Translations under genes and position numbers: made by a program
Assembly: GCF_004916905.1 (NCBI RefSeq)
Contig: NZ_SDLV01000003.1
Location: forward strand, 248,001-312,000
DNA: 64,000 nucleotides
DNA from: Chryseobacterium candidae
GTDB taxonomy: Bacteria > Bacteroidota > Bacteroidia > Flavobacteriales > Weeksellaceae
Direction of reading: 5' to 3'
Shown: positions 1 to 9,211 of the stretch, piece after piece
How positions within the stretch are numbered: position 1 is the stretch's first letter
Layout: each line of letters begins with the position of its first letter
Notes under the pieces: model-generated
The model's input: the letters and a program-made list of their open reading frames with translations, nothing else
Told to the model about the DNA's origin: nothing
Database searches by the model: none

Positions 1-27
1 GAGATTATTCTCGAAAACAATAATATG

Positions 28-56
28 ACTACCTCAAAAACGAGGTAGTCATTTTT
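28..56 (+). terminator. Rho-independent terminator of a gene cut off at the left edge
   Basis: A perfect 9-bp stem (GACTACCTC at 28-36, GAGGTAGTC at 42-50) is followed by a T run. It should end a plus-strand gene whose coding end lies before it. Stops at 19-21 (frame 3) or 26-28 (frame 2) could be that gene's stop, but too little sequence is present to identify the gene. The A-rich loop and flanks may also let it serve pth, which ends at 116 on the other strand. Confidence 0.75.
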
Positions 57-115
57 TATATGAATTTCTTTTTAAAACTACTTTTTCATCTCATTAATAA
101 TTTTTTATAACGAAA

Positions 116-679
116 TTATTTTCCGTTAAAAGCAGACATCGTATTATTCAATCCGACAAAAACGAAAGAAAGAGCAGCTTTGGAAAAGGTTTCAATTCTT
201 TCGGTAAGCTTTTCAGCTTCTTCTTCATTCCAGGTTCCTAATACATAATCTACCTGTCGACCGGCAGCAAAGTCTGCAGAGATCCCGAAGCGAAGCCTGG
301 CGTAGTTTTGAGTCTGCAATACTTCATTGATATTTTTAAGTCCGTTATGACCCGCATCAGATCCTTTTCCTTTCAGTCTTAGAGTCCCGAAAGGAAGAGC
401 CAGGTCATCGGTAACAATGAGCACATTCTCCAAAGGAATGTTTTCTTTCTGCATCCAGTATTTCACAGCATTTCCCGAAAGATTCATATACGTATCAGGC
501 TTAAGGATAAAAACTTTTCTTCCTTTATGTTTTCCTTCTGCCAACCATCCGAAATTCGATGTATTGAATGATACTTCAAGGGTTTCCGCTATTTTCTCAG
601 CTACTTTAAAGCCTATGTTATGCCGTGTATTTTCATATTCTGAGCCTTTGTTACCAAGCCCGACAATTAAATATTTCAT
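116..679 (-). CDS. pth: Peptidyl-tRNA hydrolase
   Basis: This enzyme releases tRNA from peptidyl-tRNA that drops off the ribosome, in the cytoplasm. At 187 aa it has the usual bacterial Pth length. The N-terminal signature [14 protein letters not shown] is present, with Asn10 and catalytic His20 at the same positions as in E. coli. The YMNLSG segment supplies the second conserved Asn, and DDLALPFG plus [12 protein letters not shown] supply the catalytic Asp and substrate-binding loop. The usual proline after GLGN is lysine here. The start is an ATG at 679 with a TAATTTTG box at 693-700, so the 5' leader should be short. It is followed on the minus strand only by the window edge. Confidence 0.96.
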   Translation of the reverse strand: MKYLIVGLGNKGSEYENTRHNIGFKVAEKIAETLEVSFNTSNFGWLAEGKHKGRKVFILKPDTYMNLSGNAVKYWMQKENIPLENVLIVTDDLALPFGTLRLKGKGSDAGHNGLKNINEVLQTQNYARLRFGISADFAAGRQVDYVLGTWNEEEAEKLTERIETFSKAALSFVFVGLNNTMSAFNGK

Positions 680-766
680 CAGAAATTTTTTGCAAAATTA
701 AGGTATAAAAAATAAAAAACTCAATCTTAGGAAAGATTGAGTTTGAATATTGTTAAAAAAATTCTT

Positions 767-1699
767 CTATTGTGGTTTATAGATGTAATTAACGCCATAT
801 CCTTTTGTCATGTAAGTCTGAGGATCATAAACGTAATTGGTACTCTTCACTATCGGTGTCGGAATTGGCGGTGTAAGATCTGTTACCGACCATCTCTTAG
901 GGTTGTTTGGAGACAAGATAAGACTTTCTTTATCATTGATCACTGTAGATAATAATCTTGAAATTTTATATACATGCGGTAACAATGTGAATGGGCTTAC
1001 CTGCTCATCATAAGCATAGTATTCGTAGCTATATTTTCCGGTAACAGCACCAAATGCTCCTCCTGTCATTGTTCCATAGTGTCTTACCACTTTAGATACA
1101 TTGTCTCCTACATAAGTATAGGCAGTTTTGGAATAATCTGTGAAGTTAAGCGGCGCTCCCGGAACGTCCGGACCGTTTCTCATAATTATTGAATCCAGTT
1201 TTCCTGTAGCAGTACTGTACTTAACCTGATAAGCCGTTTTCTCTTTTTTCAGTAACGTCTGTGGTCCCGGAGGATCTCCAGGTATTAACGGCGGTGTTCT
1301 TCTGAAGGTTGAACGGTTTTCAGAAATCAGCTGCAGTTTGCTATTGTTTGCATAAGTAAACAATTGAGTATAGGATACACTGTCTTTATCCAGCTTTCCG
1401 TTTCCGTCAAGATCCAGGAAACCGTTGAAATTAATCTGACTGATTTTATCACCACTGTACATAATATCAGTGATAGAAGCACTGTCTGTTATTACTTTAG
1501 TCACAAGAAGTCCGCTGTAGCGATATTCTGCGATCGTATCTTTATCTGTAATTTCTCTGTATAATGCTCTGGGACCGCTTAATCCTCCTGTGTTGTTGAG
1601 ATCCAACAAAGGATTTCCATCCTCATCCAGCATGTCCTTGCAGGAATGTACTGAGGAGAAACCTGCGATTAGTAAAATAAAATAGAAAATTTGCTTCAT
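767..1699 (-). CDS. Putative lipoprotein, paralog of the next gene upstream
   Basis: This is a 310-aa protein with a lipoprotein signal peptide: a hydrophobic stretch at 3-17, then SVHSC with the lipidated Cys at 20. The rest is a predicted beta-rich, Tyr/Asn/Thr-rich chain without a domain I can name. The C-terminal third shares an arrangement with the 1799..2674 product: a Tyr-rich segment, then SPFTLLPHVYKISR, then SPNNPKRW, then a short YDPQTY end. The two are therefore tandem paralogs. A TATATTTG box (1726-1733, minus) precedes the ATG, so it has its own promoter. The function is unknown; an outer-membrane or periplasmic location is inferred from the lipobox. Confidence 0.8.
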   Translation of the reverse strand: MKQIFYFILLIAGFSSVHSCKDMLDEDGNPLLDLNNTGGLSGPRALYREITDKDTIAEYRYSGLLVTKVITDSASITDIMYSGDKISQINFNGFLDLDGNGKLDKDSVSYTQLFTYANNSKLQLISENRSTFRRTPPLIPGDPPGPQTLLKKEKTAYQVKYSTATGKLDSIIMRNGPDVPGAPLNFTDYSKTAYTYVGDNVSKVVRHYGTMTGGAFGAVTGKYSYEYYAYDEQVSPFTLLPHVYKISRLLSTVINDKESLILSPNNPKRWSVTDLTPPIPTPIVKSTNYVYDPQTYMTKGYGVNYIYKPQ

Positions 1700-1725
1700 T
1701 TCCTTGTAATTGATTATTTTTTTGA

Positions 1726-1733
1726 CAAATATA
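1726..1733 (-). promoter_or_regulatory. Bacteroidota -7 box (TATATTTG) for the 767..1699 lipoprotein
   Basis: It matches the TAnnTTTG consensus 26 bp upstream of the ATG. No clear -33 TTTG was required for the call. Confidence 0.6.
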
Positions 1734-1798
1734 ATTTTTTTTTGCCTAAAAATTGTATTATTATTTATATTCTGCTAAGATTAATAACTATATTTCTT

Positions 1799-2674
1799 CT
1801 ATAAATTTTTATAGGTAAAAGTTAAATTCTGGTTTTTCTCAACCACCACATACCCTTGATTATCATAAGAATAACTTTGAGCAGTATTAACAGGAGTAGC
1901 CGGTGATGGTAATTCTATGAACATAGAAGTGGGATTATTCGGAGATGTTTTATAGAACTGAGCCGGATTGATCAGACTTCGGGTGATGAAATATACTGAT
2001 GGCAATGTAGAATACGGGCTTTTCTGAGTATCGTAGTTCTGGAAACTATACTTACTTATTACTGCCGTACTCATATTCGGGTTTCCGTTGATATCCAGCA
2101 GACCTTTGGAACAAACGACCTGAATTATATTTTCTCCCGTATACACAAAAGAATAATTAATAAATCTGTTATAAGCGCTTATTCCTCCTTCTTTTCTTTT
2201 CTCAAGAATTTTGGTAAGCCTGTTGGTAACCGGATCATAGGTAAATGCATAATCACTTACAACAGAAACTGACGGCGTTGCTCCCGTAGCTGTAGAAGTA
2301 GCATTATAAATCTTTTTACCTATAGCATCCGGAACAATATTAAATTCATAAGTGAGGCTGGATGCTGCTGAACTTACATATTTAATTTTAGTGATATTTT
2401 TATCCGTGTATGTTACCGTTGCCGTATAATAAGCACTTCCGGCAAAAGACTCATCTTTAGACACTGCAGTCTGCAGATCTCCGGTTACAGCTGTTGTAAC
2501 ATATTCTTCCTGGGAAACATTATTGGCAGTAACCTTTGCTAAAATCTTTTTAGGAGGAGATCCGTCATCCGGATTCGGGATAGATTCTGTAGGATCTGAG
2601 GTAGTATTACATGCTGTCAGCAGCCCAAGAAAAGCAATACCGGCAAACATTTTAAAAAAATAGTTTTTTACCAT
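1799..2674 (-). CDS. Putative lipoprotein, paralog of the 767..1699 product
   Basis: The protein is 291 aa from the ATG at 2674. A longer reading to 2698 starts with TTG, but that TTG is the end of the -7 promoter box at 2696-2703, so the shorter start is preferred. The signal peptide ends in LLTAC (Cys22), a lipobox. The mature part is Ser/Thr/Tyr-rich and includes YSFVYTGENIIQVV and SPYSTLPSVYFITRSL followed by TSPNNP. The last two are also found in its neighbour. The closing YSYDNQGYVV resembles the C-terminus of secreted proteins with short Tyr-Asp repeats. I cannot assign a function. Confidence 0.8.
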   Translation of the reverse strand: MVKNYFFKMFAGIAFLGLLTACNTTSDPTESIPNPDDGSPPKKILAKVTANNVSQEEYVTTAVTGDLQTAVSKDESFAGSAYYTATVTYTDKNITKIKYVSSAASSLTYEFNIVPDAIGKKIYNATSTATGATPSVSVVSDYAFTYDPVTNRLTKILEKRKEGGISAYNRFINYSFVYTGENIIQVVCSKGLLDINGNPNMSTAVISKYSFQNYDTQKSPYSTLPSVYFITRSLINPAQFYKTSPNNPTSMFIELPSPATPVNTAQSYSYDNQGYVVVEKNQNLTFTYKNL

Positions 2675-2695
2675 ATAGAATTTTTTTAGCTTGTC

Positions 2696-2703
2696 CAAAT
2701 ATA
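2696..2703 (-). promoter_or_regulatory. -7 box (TATATTTG) for the 1799..2674 lipoprotein
   Basis: It is an exact TAnnTTTG match 21 bp before the ATG at 2674. Its final TTG creates a false upstream start in the same frame. Confidence 0.6.
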
Positions 2704-2768
2704 ATTCAATTTTCGATAATACACTTTACTTTATCTGAATAAATTCACAAGAAATAGAGTTAATAAAC

Positions 2769-2801
2769 AAAAAAAATCTAAAAACATAACGTTTTTAGAT
2801 T
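2769..2801 (-). terminator. Terminator of the three-gene secreted-protein operon
   Basis: An 11-bp perfect stem (AATCTAAAAAC at 2775-2785, GTTTTTAGATT at 2791-2801) is followed by a T run when read on the minus strand. It lies 26 bp beyond the stop of the last gene of the operon. Confidence 0.8.
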
Positions 2802-2826
2802 TATGATTATTGTATTATTATGAAAA

Positions 2827-3564
2827 TTAATAAGGTTGCAATATGGATGTTGTCAAAACAGACTGTGACATATCGCTGTTGAGGAAATTAGTATCAACCG
2901 CTTTTCCTATTCCCAAGGTTGTTCCTGCAATGGCTCTTTTTATACAGGCTACTTTAACAGAATACTGGTTTTTAGGAGTAAGATTGGTAAGGGTTGCATT
3001 AAGATTAAAAATCTTATAAGCACCACTATCCCCCAATAATACATCTGTTCTTACTGCTCTAAGGGCATTATCAACAAAAACACCACAGGCAAAACTTGCA
3101 GAATTCGTTCCCGTTTTCTGAACAGTTGTCTGAAATGAGAATGTAGCCTTATTTGTGCCATTGGTCACGGAGAATGTATCCACAGTTCCAGGAATTACTG
3201 TCCAGCCTCCAGTAAGGGCTTCCCCATCATTATAGGGATTGGTAGCCCCGCTGCTACCGGTAAAACTAACTCCGGTTTTGTCTGAAACGGTATTAATGGA
3301 AAACACAGACATACTTCCCTGCCCATCTGCAATTTTAATTGATTTCCAGTCATTTACACCTAAATCTGTATTATTGTGAAATATATCACCTGCTGTTCCG
3401 GCAGATCCTTTTAGGACATCAGTACCTCCTGTTCTTAATTCTTTTCTGATATTGAGATCTCCGTTCACATCCAGCATATTAGTCGGATTAGGAGTATTTA
3501 TACCCACTTGAGCATTTGCTGCAACAGCTGATAAAAGCGAAGTTACAAATAATATTTTTTTCAT
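2827..3564 (-). CDS. Secreted protein with N-terminal VGI..LDVNG motif (third of a paralogous trio)
   Basis: The protein is 245 aa with a classical signal peptide (cleavage expected after ANA, about residue 18), then QVGINTPNPTNMLDVNG and a basic RKELR segment. That opening is typical of Bacteroidota surface and tail-fibre-like proteins. The central and C-terminal part shares with the two upstream genes the words VSDKTGVSF, FSFQTTVQ, FACGVFVDNALRAVR and VKVACIKR. A conserved Cys sits in each of the last two, so a disulphide is plausible. It starts 8 bp after the stop of the 3573..4400 gene, so all three are probably one transcript. The function is unknown. Confidence 0.8.
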   Translation of the reverse strand: MKKILFVTSLLSAVAANAQVGINTPNPTNMLDVNGDLNIRKELRTGGTDVLKGSAGTAGDIFHNNTDLGVNDWKSIKIADGQGSMSVFSINTVSDKTGVSFTGSSGATNPYNDGEALTGGWTVIPGTVDTFSVTNGTNKATFSFQTTVQKTGTNSASFACGVFVDNALRAVRTDVLLGDSGAYKIFNLNATLTNLTPKNQYSVKVACIKRAIAGTTLGIGKAVDTNFLNSDMSQSVLTTSILQPY

Positions 3565-3572
3565 AATCCGTT

Positions 3573-4400
3573 TTAATTTATAATCGTATTAAACACTTCA
3601 GGAACTTCATATACGTCTACTTTAAGAGAAGATTGTGAAATAAAACTATTGATATTACTATACACATTAGTTCCTATAGAAAGGATATTTCCGGCTCCTG
3701 AAGCACCATAAGATCCTAATCTCGTACAGGCAACGCTAACGGTATGATTTCCCTGGGAAAGATTTTCTACAATCCCGATCTGGGTATGAGTAAGAAAAGG
3801 ATATGAAGTAGTAATTGCCTTTAGATTTCTCTGTCTCAGGTTCACCAGCTTATTATCCACAAAGATACCACATGCATAATCTATGGAGTTATCTGTACTT
3901 CCTGCTGCCATAAAATCAGCCTGTACAACAGTTTCAAACTGGAAGTAAGCCTTGCTTTGAGTACTGAAAACAGTAATGGTTTGTGAAAGGCCGTCTATTT
4001 TCTTAAAATTGGTAAGTGTACTATAGTCCTTTCCCTTCGTAAAGGTTCCGCCTCTTGAAGTCATGCTTACTGAAGAGTTTTCTGAAGAAGAAAAGGTGAC
4101 TCCTACTTTATCTGAAAAAGAGTTGTTATAGATCAGGTAAAATTTATTGGGTTCATATTCAGGAATACGCAATGATTTCCAGATTGGAGGAAAGCCTTCA
4201 CCCTGAGAAACAAGAATCTGATCATTGTTTCCTTGAAATATTGAGTTATCAGCAGCATTAAGGACCGCAATTTTATTTCTGAAATTCACATCTCCGTTTA
4301 CATCAAGTTTTGCGTTTGGGGTATCTGTTTTTATTCCCACCTGAGCCGTTGCAAAAATGCTTATGCTAAGAAGCAGCGTTGATATTAGTTTTTTCATCAT
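3573..4400 (-). CDS. Secreted protein with VGI..LDVNG motif (second of the trio)
   Basis: The protein is 275 aa with a signal peptide ending near ATA, then QVGIKTDTPNAKLDVNG. Shared with its neighbours are VSQGEGFPPIWKSLRI, SDKVGVTFSS, YFQFETVVQ, YACGIFVDNKLVNLRQR and VSVACTRLG. The ATG overlaps the stop of the upstream gene by one base (TAATG), which suggests translational coupling. A second ATG three bases inside is equally possible as the start. It is part of a three-gene minus-strand operon of unknown function. I infer export to the periplasm or surface. Confidence 0.8.
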   Translation of the reverse strand: MMKKLISTLLLSISIFATAQVGIKTDTPNAKLDVNGDVNFRNKIAVLNAADNSIFQGNNDQILVSQGEGFPPIWKSLRIPEYEPNKFYLIYNNSFSDKVGVTFSSSENSSVSMTSRGGTFTKGKDYSTLTNFKKIDGLSQTITVFSTQSKAYFQFETVVQADFMAAGSTDNSIDYACGIFVDNKLVNLRQRNLKAITTSYPFLTHTQIGIVENLSQGNHTVSVACTRLGSYGASGAGNILSIGTNVYSNINSFISQSSLKVDVYEVPEVFNTIIN

Positions 4401-5221
4401 TAGTTGTTTTTATAGCTCACGTATTCTATAACATCCATTTTCATGGTAGATTCCAGCGTAAATGCACTGGAAGCGCCATTTGAAGACTCTACATTTCGTC
4501 CGATAGCAAATTGTGAAGTAGAACTTGAAGTATCAATCTTTCTGCACGCGATTTCAATATTGTGAACCCCTACAGGGACGTTCTGTTCTGTATAATTAAG
4601 AGTAAAGATATAGTCCTGAAGGCCAGCTTTCCCACTATTATTATTAGAAGCAATTCTATCCGGGCGTACCGCTACCAATGCTCCGTTTCTGAAAACACCA
4701 CAAGCAAATCGTACGCTTTGTACGGCAGTAGATGAGGATGCTTTCATTTCAATTCCTGTCTGGAACTGATAGGTAAGTCTGTTTTTTCCGTTTTTGATGG
4801 TAAAAGTATTGTCAAGTCCGTCTATCTTTTTCCAATTTCCTTTAGTAACATCAGTAATATTATCTCCAACTTGGTTTGTGTAGACACCGTCACCGGCAAC
4901 ACCAGCGGTAAGTGATATAATACCTGTTTGATCTGATGACAGATAAGAATTAATCAACTTATACTGTCCCTCTTCCATAAAGGAAACATTCAAAGATTTC
5001 CACACAGGCGGCAATCCTTCGCCCTGAGAAACCAAAACCTGGCCGTTTAACCCGGCATTTCCAGCCTGAGTTGATGTACCGCCTACTCTAAGTTCTTTTC
5101 TTAAGGTGGTTTTTCCGTTCACATCAAGAACAGATTTGGGCTTTGCAGTACCTATCCCCACCTGAGCGTTGGCGTAGAATGAAAGAAATCCAGCTACGCA
5201 GCAATGTATAATTGTTTTCAT
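4400..5221 (-). CDS. Secreted protein with VGI..LDVNG motif (first of the trio)
   Basis: The protein is 273 aa from the ATG at 5221. An upstream TTG at 5236 is the tail of the TAACTTTG promoter box, so I do not use it. The signal peptide ends at YANA and QVGIGTAKPKSVLDVNG follows. RKELRVGGT, VSQGEGLPPVWKSL, LTYQFQTGI, FACGVFRNGALVAVRPDR and IEIACRKID match the other two members. It is the first gene of the operon. Pairwise similarity is clear but many positions differ, so the triplication is old. Confidence 0.8.
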   Translation of the reverse strand: MKTIIHCCVAGFLSFYANAQVGIGTAKPKSVLDVNGKTTLRKELRVGGTSTQAGNAGLNGQVLVSQGEGLPPVWKSLNVSFMEEGQYKLINSYLSSDQTGIISLTAGVAGDGVYTNQVGDNITDVTKGNWKKIDGLDNTFTIKNGKNRLTYQFQTGIEMKASSSTAVQSVRFACGVFRNGALVAVRPDRIASNNNSGKAGLQDYIFTLNYTEQNVPVGVHNIEIACRKIDTSSSTSQFAIGRNVESSNGASSAFTLESTMKMDVIEYVSYKNN

Positions 5222-5233
5222 AATTAATGACTG

Positions 5234-5241
5234 CAAAGTTA
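5234..5241 (-). promoter_or_regulatory. -7 box (TAACTTTG) for the secreted trio operon
   Basis: It is a TAnnTTTG match 12 nt before the ATG at 5221. Confidence 0.6.
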
Positions 5242-5513
5242 CATAACGAAGTCGAAAAAATTTCAGTCACCAATCTATAAGCCTATAGAAATAAACACAT
5301 TAGAAGATAGAATTATTCACACACAAAAGTAGAATTATTTCTACATAACTCTACTTTTCATGTATTAAAAAAAGGTACTCACACCTCAACCCCTTGCTGT
5401 ATGGGGTTTTACAAGATTTTTTTTATCATTACAAAGTGATTACAAGCCCTCGAAAACAGGCTTAATTCTCTTTAACGGGAATACTACAAAAGAAAAATAT
5501 GATAATAATCACA

Positions 5514-5550
5514 AAAAAACGCATAAAAAATCAAGTTTTTGATGCGTTTT
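5514..5550 (-). terminator. mfd terminator
   Basis: A stem ACGCAT-AAAAA paired with TTTTT-ATGCGT has one bulge. Read on the minus strand it is followed by a run of seven T. It lies 43 bp after the mfd stop. Confidence 0.8.
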
Positions 5551-5592
5551 AGTAATTTTTATAATGCTACTTCCAATAAATGAAACAAAAAT

Positions 5593-8500
5593 TTAATCAT
5601 GATTAATGATTGCTTTCAACAATAGATTAACTTCATCTACATTTTTAACTCTTTCTTTCCTCATCATCAACTGATTACCTTCTTTTCCTGATTTTTCTTT
5701 AAGCTGGGCTTCGGCCGGATTCCGGGTCAGATAACTAATAATATGCCGGAATCTATCTGTCTGATAAAACTTATCCTGAGGATTTCCCGGGAAGTACCCT
5801 AAAAATACGCCGTTTTTCATGACTATCTTTTCAAAACCGATGTCAGCAGCAAGCCACTTCAATGAAACACTCTTCAAGAGATTGACAGCTTCTTTCGGCA
5901 GTGCCCCAAAACGGTCAATCAGTTCCAGTTCAAACTGATGAAGGCCTGCTTCATTAGTAATTTCAGCAATTTTCTGATAGAGCAGCAACCTTTCTTCTGT
6001 ATTGGAAATATAGGAGTCCGGCAGCATCAATTCCAAATCAGTATCAATATTGACATCCTTCACAGATTTAAAAAGCTTCTGCCTGTCTTCTTCATTTTCA
6101 AAAAGGTTTTCAAAATCTGCATCATCTTTTAGTTCTTCCAGTGCTTCCTGCATTAGTTTCTGATAGGTTTCAAACCCCATCTCATTGATGAACCCACTCT
6201 GCTCAGCACCCAGAAGATCTCCTGCACCTCGGATTTCCAGGTCTTTCATCGCAATCTGGAAACCGCTTCCCAGATCTGAAAACTGTTCAATAGCTTCCAG
6301 ACGTTTTCTGGCATCCGAAGTCATCATATCATAAGGTGGAGTAATCAGATAACAGAATGCTTTCCTGTTACTACGTCCTACCCTTCCTCTCATCTGATGC
6401 AGATCCGCCATACCAAACCTTTGTGCATCATTGATAAAAATAGTATTGGCATTCGGAACATCTACTCCACTTTCTACAATGGTAGTGGACACAAGAACAT
6501 CATATTTCCCTTCCATAAAATCCAGAACATTCTTTTCAAGCTGCTTCCCTTCCATTTGCCCATGCCCTGTAATCACTCTCGCATCAGGAACCAGCCGCTG
6601 GATAAGTCCTGCAATATCTTTCAGGTTTTCAATTCTGTTATTGATAAAGTATACCTGACCATCTCTCTGAAGCTCATAAGAAACGGCATCGCGAAGGGTT
6701 TCTTCATTGAATCCTATTAATTGCGTATCTACAGGCTGTCTGTTTGGCGGCGGTGTTTTGATAACGGATAAATCCCTTGCAGCCATTAATGAGAACTGTA
6801 AAGTCCTCGGAATAGGAGTCGCTGTAAGGGTAAGTGTATCCACATTATTTTTCAAAGTTTTCAGTTTATCTTTTACTGAAACCCCGAATTTATGTTCTTC
6901 ATCAATAATCAGCAATCCAAGATCTTTAAATTTTACTGAACTGCTTACCAACTGATGTGTTCCTATAATGATATCTACTTTTCCGTTCTTTAAAGCCTCT
7001 AAAGTCTCCGATTTCTGCTTAGCTGTCCTGAATCGGTTTACATACGCAACATTCACCGGAAAATCTTTAAGTCTTTCTTTAAAACTTCTGTAATGCTGAA
7101 AGGCAAGAATAGTGGTTGGAACCAATACTGCAACCTGCTTACCATCTGTAGCGGCTTTAAATGCAGCTCTGATCGCAACTTCCGTTTTACCGAAACCTAC
7201 GTCACCACAGACAAGCCTGTCCATCACCGTATCAGCTTCCATATCTTTCTTTACATCTACGGTAGCCTTTTCCTGATCCGGCGTATCTTCATAAATAAAG
7301 CTGGCTTCCAGCTCGTTCTGCAGGTAGGAATCCGGAGTAAAAGCAAAGCCTTTAGCCGTTTTCCTCTGGGCATACAGTTGAATCAGGTCAAAAGCAATCT
7401 GCTTAACCTTCGCTTTTGTCTTCTGTTTTAAAGATTTCCATGTTGGAGACCCAAGTTTACTCAGAACAATTTCTCTTCCATCCGGTCCATTGTATTTCGA
7501 TATTTTATGCAGAGAGTGAATACTTACATATAATAAATCTCCATTTTTATAGGTAAGTTTGAAACATTCCTGGATCTTTCCGTCATTATTCACTTTCACC
7601 AATCCCATAAACTTCCCGATTCCATGATCAATATGGGCAATATAGTCTCCTATTTTCAGAGACATCAGGTCTTTCAGGGTGAGTTGTTCAGATTTTGCAA
7701 AGGTATTTTTAGCTTTATATCTCTGGTAACGGTCAAATATCTGATGATCCGTGTAAACCAGTAACTTGTGTCCGTTATCTACAAATCCTTCATGAAGTTC
7801 AGACTTAAAACTTTTAAATGGAAGCTCATGTTGAAGCTCTTCAAAGATGGATTCCAGCCTTTCTTTCTGTTTTTCTGTTGAAAAGGAAATCCAGGTATCA
7901 AATCCGCTGTTCTGTTTTTCTTCGATATCTTCAATCAACAATTCGAAGTTTTTATGAAAAGAAGGCTGTGGAAGCTGCTCCATTTTTACTTCAGCTACTT
8001 CTTTCAGTCCTTCAATGATCATTCCTCCAAAATCAATTGTTTTGAATTTTTTATAGTCAAACAGAAACTCCTGATCAGAAATAAAAAGCTCCTGCGGAGT
8101 CCTGTGGGCAATGTCTTTACTTAATGTATCATATTTTTCCAAAGATCTTTCATAGAACGTCCGGATCTTCTGCATTCCTACCATTCCGTTTTTAGAAACC
8201 ACAAAACTTTCCGTAGGCAATAGCTGCAACAGAGAAACCCTGGTTCCCGTTACTGAAAAGTTCATATTGGAAACCAACTGGAAATCCTTTACTTTATCTA
8301 CCGAAAGCTGTGTTTCGATATCAAAGGTTTTGATACTTTCCACTTCATTACCGAAGAACGTAATTCTGTACGGTTTTTCATGTGAATAGGAAAACACATC
8401 CACAATTCCTCCTCTCACAGAAAATTCTCCCGGTTCAGAAACAAAATCAGCCTGCTGGAAATGATAATGATTAAGCAGTTCATCCACAAAATCAAAATCC

Positions 8501-8961
8501 AGCTGGTCTCCTACTTTAATATGATGGGAAATTGCTTTAAAATCTTCCTTTTTCAAAACCTTTTCAGATAAAGCTCCGGCGTAAGCCACAATAACTTTCG
8601 GAGATCTCCCGGAATTGATTTTATTAAGAACCTCAGTCCTTAAAACCAGATTGGCATTCTGAGTCTTTTCTACCTGATAAGGTTCAAGATGGGTTGCCGG
8701 AAAATACAGCACCTTATCCTTGCCCAAAAGATCTTCCATCTCAGTATTGGCATACAAGGCATCTTCCTTATCATCTACCAGATAAAGAATATTCTTCTTG
8801 TGGGCCAAAAAAAGCTCAGCCACAAAAATAGAAACCGAAGATCCGGCGCTTCCTTTTACAGCAATATGCTGACTGTTTTCTAACTGGGTAAAAATTTCTT
8901 TCCCAAACTCTTTCTGCATAAGGTCTGGAAGGAACTTTTCATTGATGGATTTTAACTGCAT
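5593..8961 (-). CDS. mfd: Transcription-repair coupling factor Mfd
   Basis: This ATP-driven DNA translocase pushes stalled RNA polymerase off lesions and recruits UvrABC. The product is 1122 aa, close to the usual length of about 1150. The N-terminal UvrB-like region includes EPGEFSVRGGIVDVFSYSH. The RNA-polymerase-interacting part around IGDYIAHIDHGIGKF follows. The RecG-like motor has Walker A GDVGFGKTEVAIRAAF, Walker B IIDEEHKFGV, motif III TATPIPRTL and motif VI RGRVGRS. The C-terminal TRCF domain is complete. I chose the ATG at 8961. A TTG 66 bp upstream lies inside the promoter box at 9025-9032 and cannot be the start if that box is used. Confidence 0.96.
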   Translation of the reverse strand: MQLKSINEKFLPDLMQKEFGKEIFTQLENSQHIAVKGSAGSSVSIFVAELFLAHKKNILYLVDDKEDALYANTEMEDLLGKDKVLYFPATHLEPYQVEKTQNANLVLRTEVLNKINSGRSPKVIVAYAGALSEKVLKKEDFKAISHHIKVGDQLDFDFVDELLNHYHFQQADFVSEPGEFSVRGGIVDVFSYSHEKPYRITFFGNEVESIKTFDIETQLSVDKVKDFQLVSNMNFSVTGTRVSLLQLLPTESFVVSKNGMVGMQKIRTFYERSLEKYDTLSKDIAHRTPQELFISDQEFLFDYKKFKTIDFGGMIIEGLKEVAEVKMEQLPQPSFHKNFELLIEDIEEKQNSGFDTWISFSTEKQKERLESIFEELQHELPFKSFKSELHEGFVDNGHKLLVYTDHQIFDRYQRYKAKNTFAKSEQLTLKDLMSLKIGDYIAHIDHGIGKFMGLVKVNNDGKIQECFKLTYKNGDLLYVSIHSLHKISKYNGPDGREIVLSKLGSPTWKSLKQKTKAKVKQIAFDLIQLYAQRKTAKGFAFTPDSYLQNELEASFIYEDTPDQEKATVDVKKDMEADTVMDRLVCGDVGFGKTEVAIRAAFKAATDGKQVAVLVPTTILAFQHYRSFKERLKDFPVNVAYVNRFRTAKQKSETLEALKNGKVDIIIGTHQLVSSSVKFKDLGLLIIDEEHKFGVSVKDKLKTLKNNVDTLTLTATPIPRTLQFSLMAARDLSVIKTPPPNRQPVDTQLIGFNEETLRDAVSYELQRDGQVYFINNRIENLKDIAGLIQRLVPDARVITGHGQMEGKQLEKNVLDFMEGKYDVLVSTTIVESGVDVPNANTIFINDAQRFGMADLHQMRGRVGRSNRKAFCYLITPPYDMMTSDARKRLEAIEQFSDLGSGFQIAMKDLEIRGAGDLLGAEQSGFINEMGFETYQKLMQEALEELKDDADFENLFENEEDRQKLFKSVKDVNIDTDLELMLPDSYISNTEERLLLYQKIAEITNEAGLHQFELELIDRFGALPKEAVNLLKSVSLKWLAADIGFEKIVMKNGVFLGYFPGNPQDKFYQTDRFRHIISYLTRNPAEAQLKEKSGKEGNQLMMRKERVKNVDEVNLLLKAIINHD

Positions 8962-9024
8962 AAATAGTAATGGTATAAACGAAAAAAGCGATTTCGGGAG
9001 TTTTCCGAAACCGTTGATGGTATA

Positions 9025-9032
9025 CAAAGGTA
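9025..9032 (-). promoter_or_regulatory. -7 box (TACCTTTG) for mfd
   Basis: It is a TAnnTTTG match 63 nt upstream of the mfd ATG at 8961. It settles the start choice because the alternative TTG codon is part of the box. Confidence 0.55.
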
Positions 9033-9211
9033 CGGATATTTTTTCTCTTCCTCAGAAAAACAGAAAGACCGAAGGTTTAAAATGAAGGACTTATCTTCAT
9101 AAATCTTAATTTTTTACAATTTTATCTAATAACCTGTTAAAAAAAATCAACTTTCTCCCCATGGCATAGTGTTTGGGACTTCCAGCCTAACCAAACATTA
9201 AGAATAGTATT

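Larger units (their letters stand above)
5222..5592. other. Gene-free interval between the trio operon and mfd
   Basis: I see no coding frame or tRNA here. It contains the trio promoter box (5234-5241), a small palindrome GTAGAA/TTCTAC near 5329-5344, a G/C-rich hairpin AACCCC...GGGGTT at 5388-5408 followed at a distance by a T run, and the mfd terminator at 5514-5550. The hairpin at 5388 could be a second terminator or a small RNA end, but nothing shows which. Confidence 0.5.

Noticed and set aside
5388-5408. tRNA or small RNA in the gap before mfd
   Set aside because: Only a short AACCCC/GGGGTT hairpin is visible; there is no cloverleaf or T-loop sequence.
8962-9027. Longer Mfd N-terminus starting at the TTG at 9027
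   Set aside because: The TTG lies inside the TACCTTTG promoter box and the extra residues do not look like Mfd.
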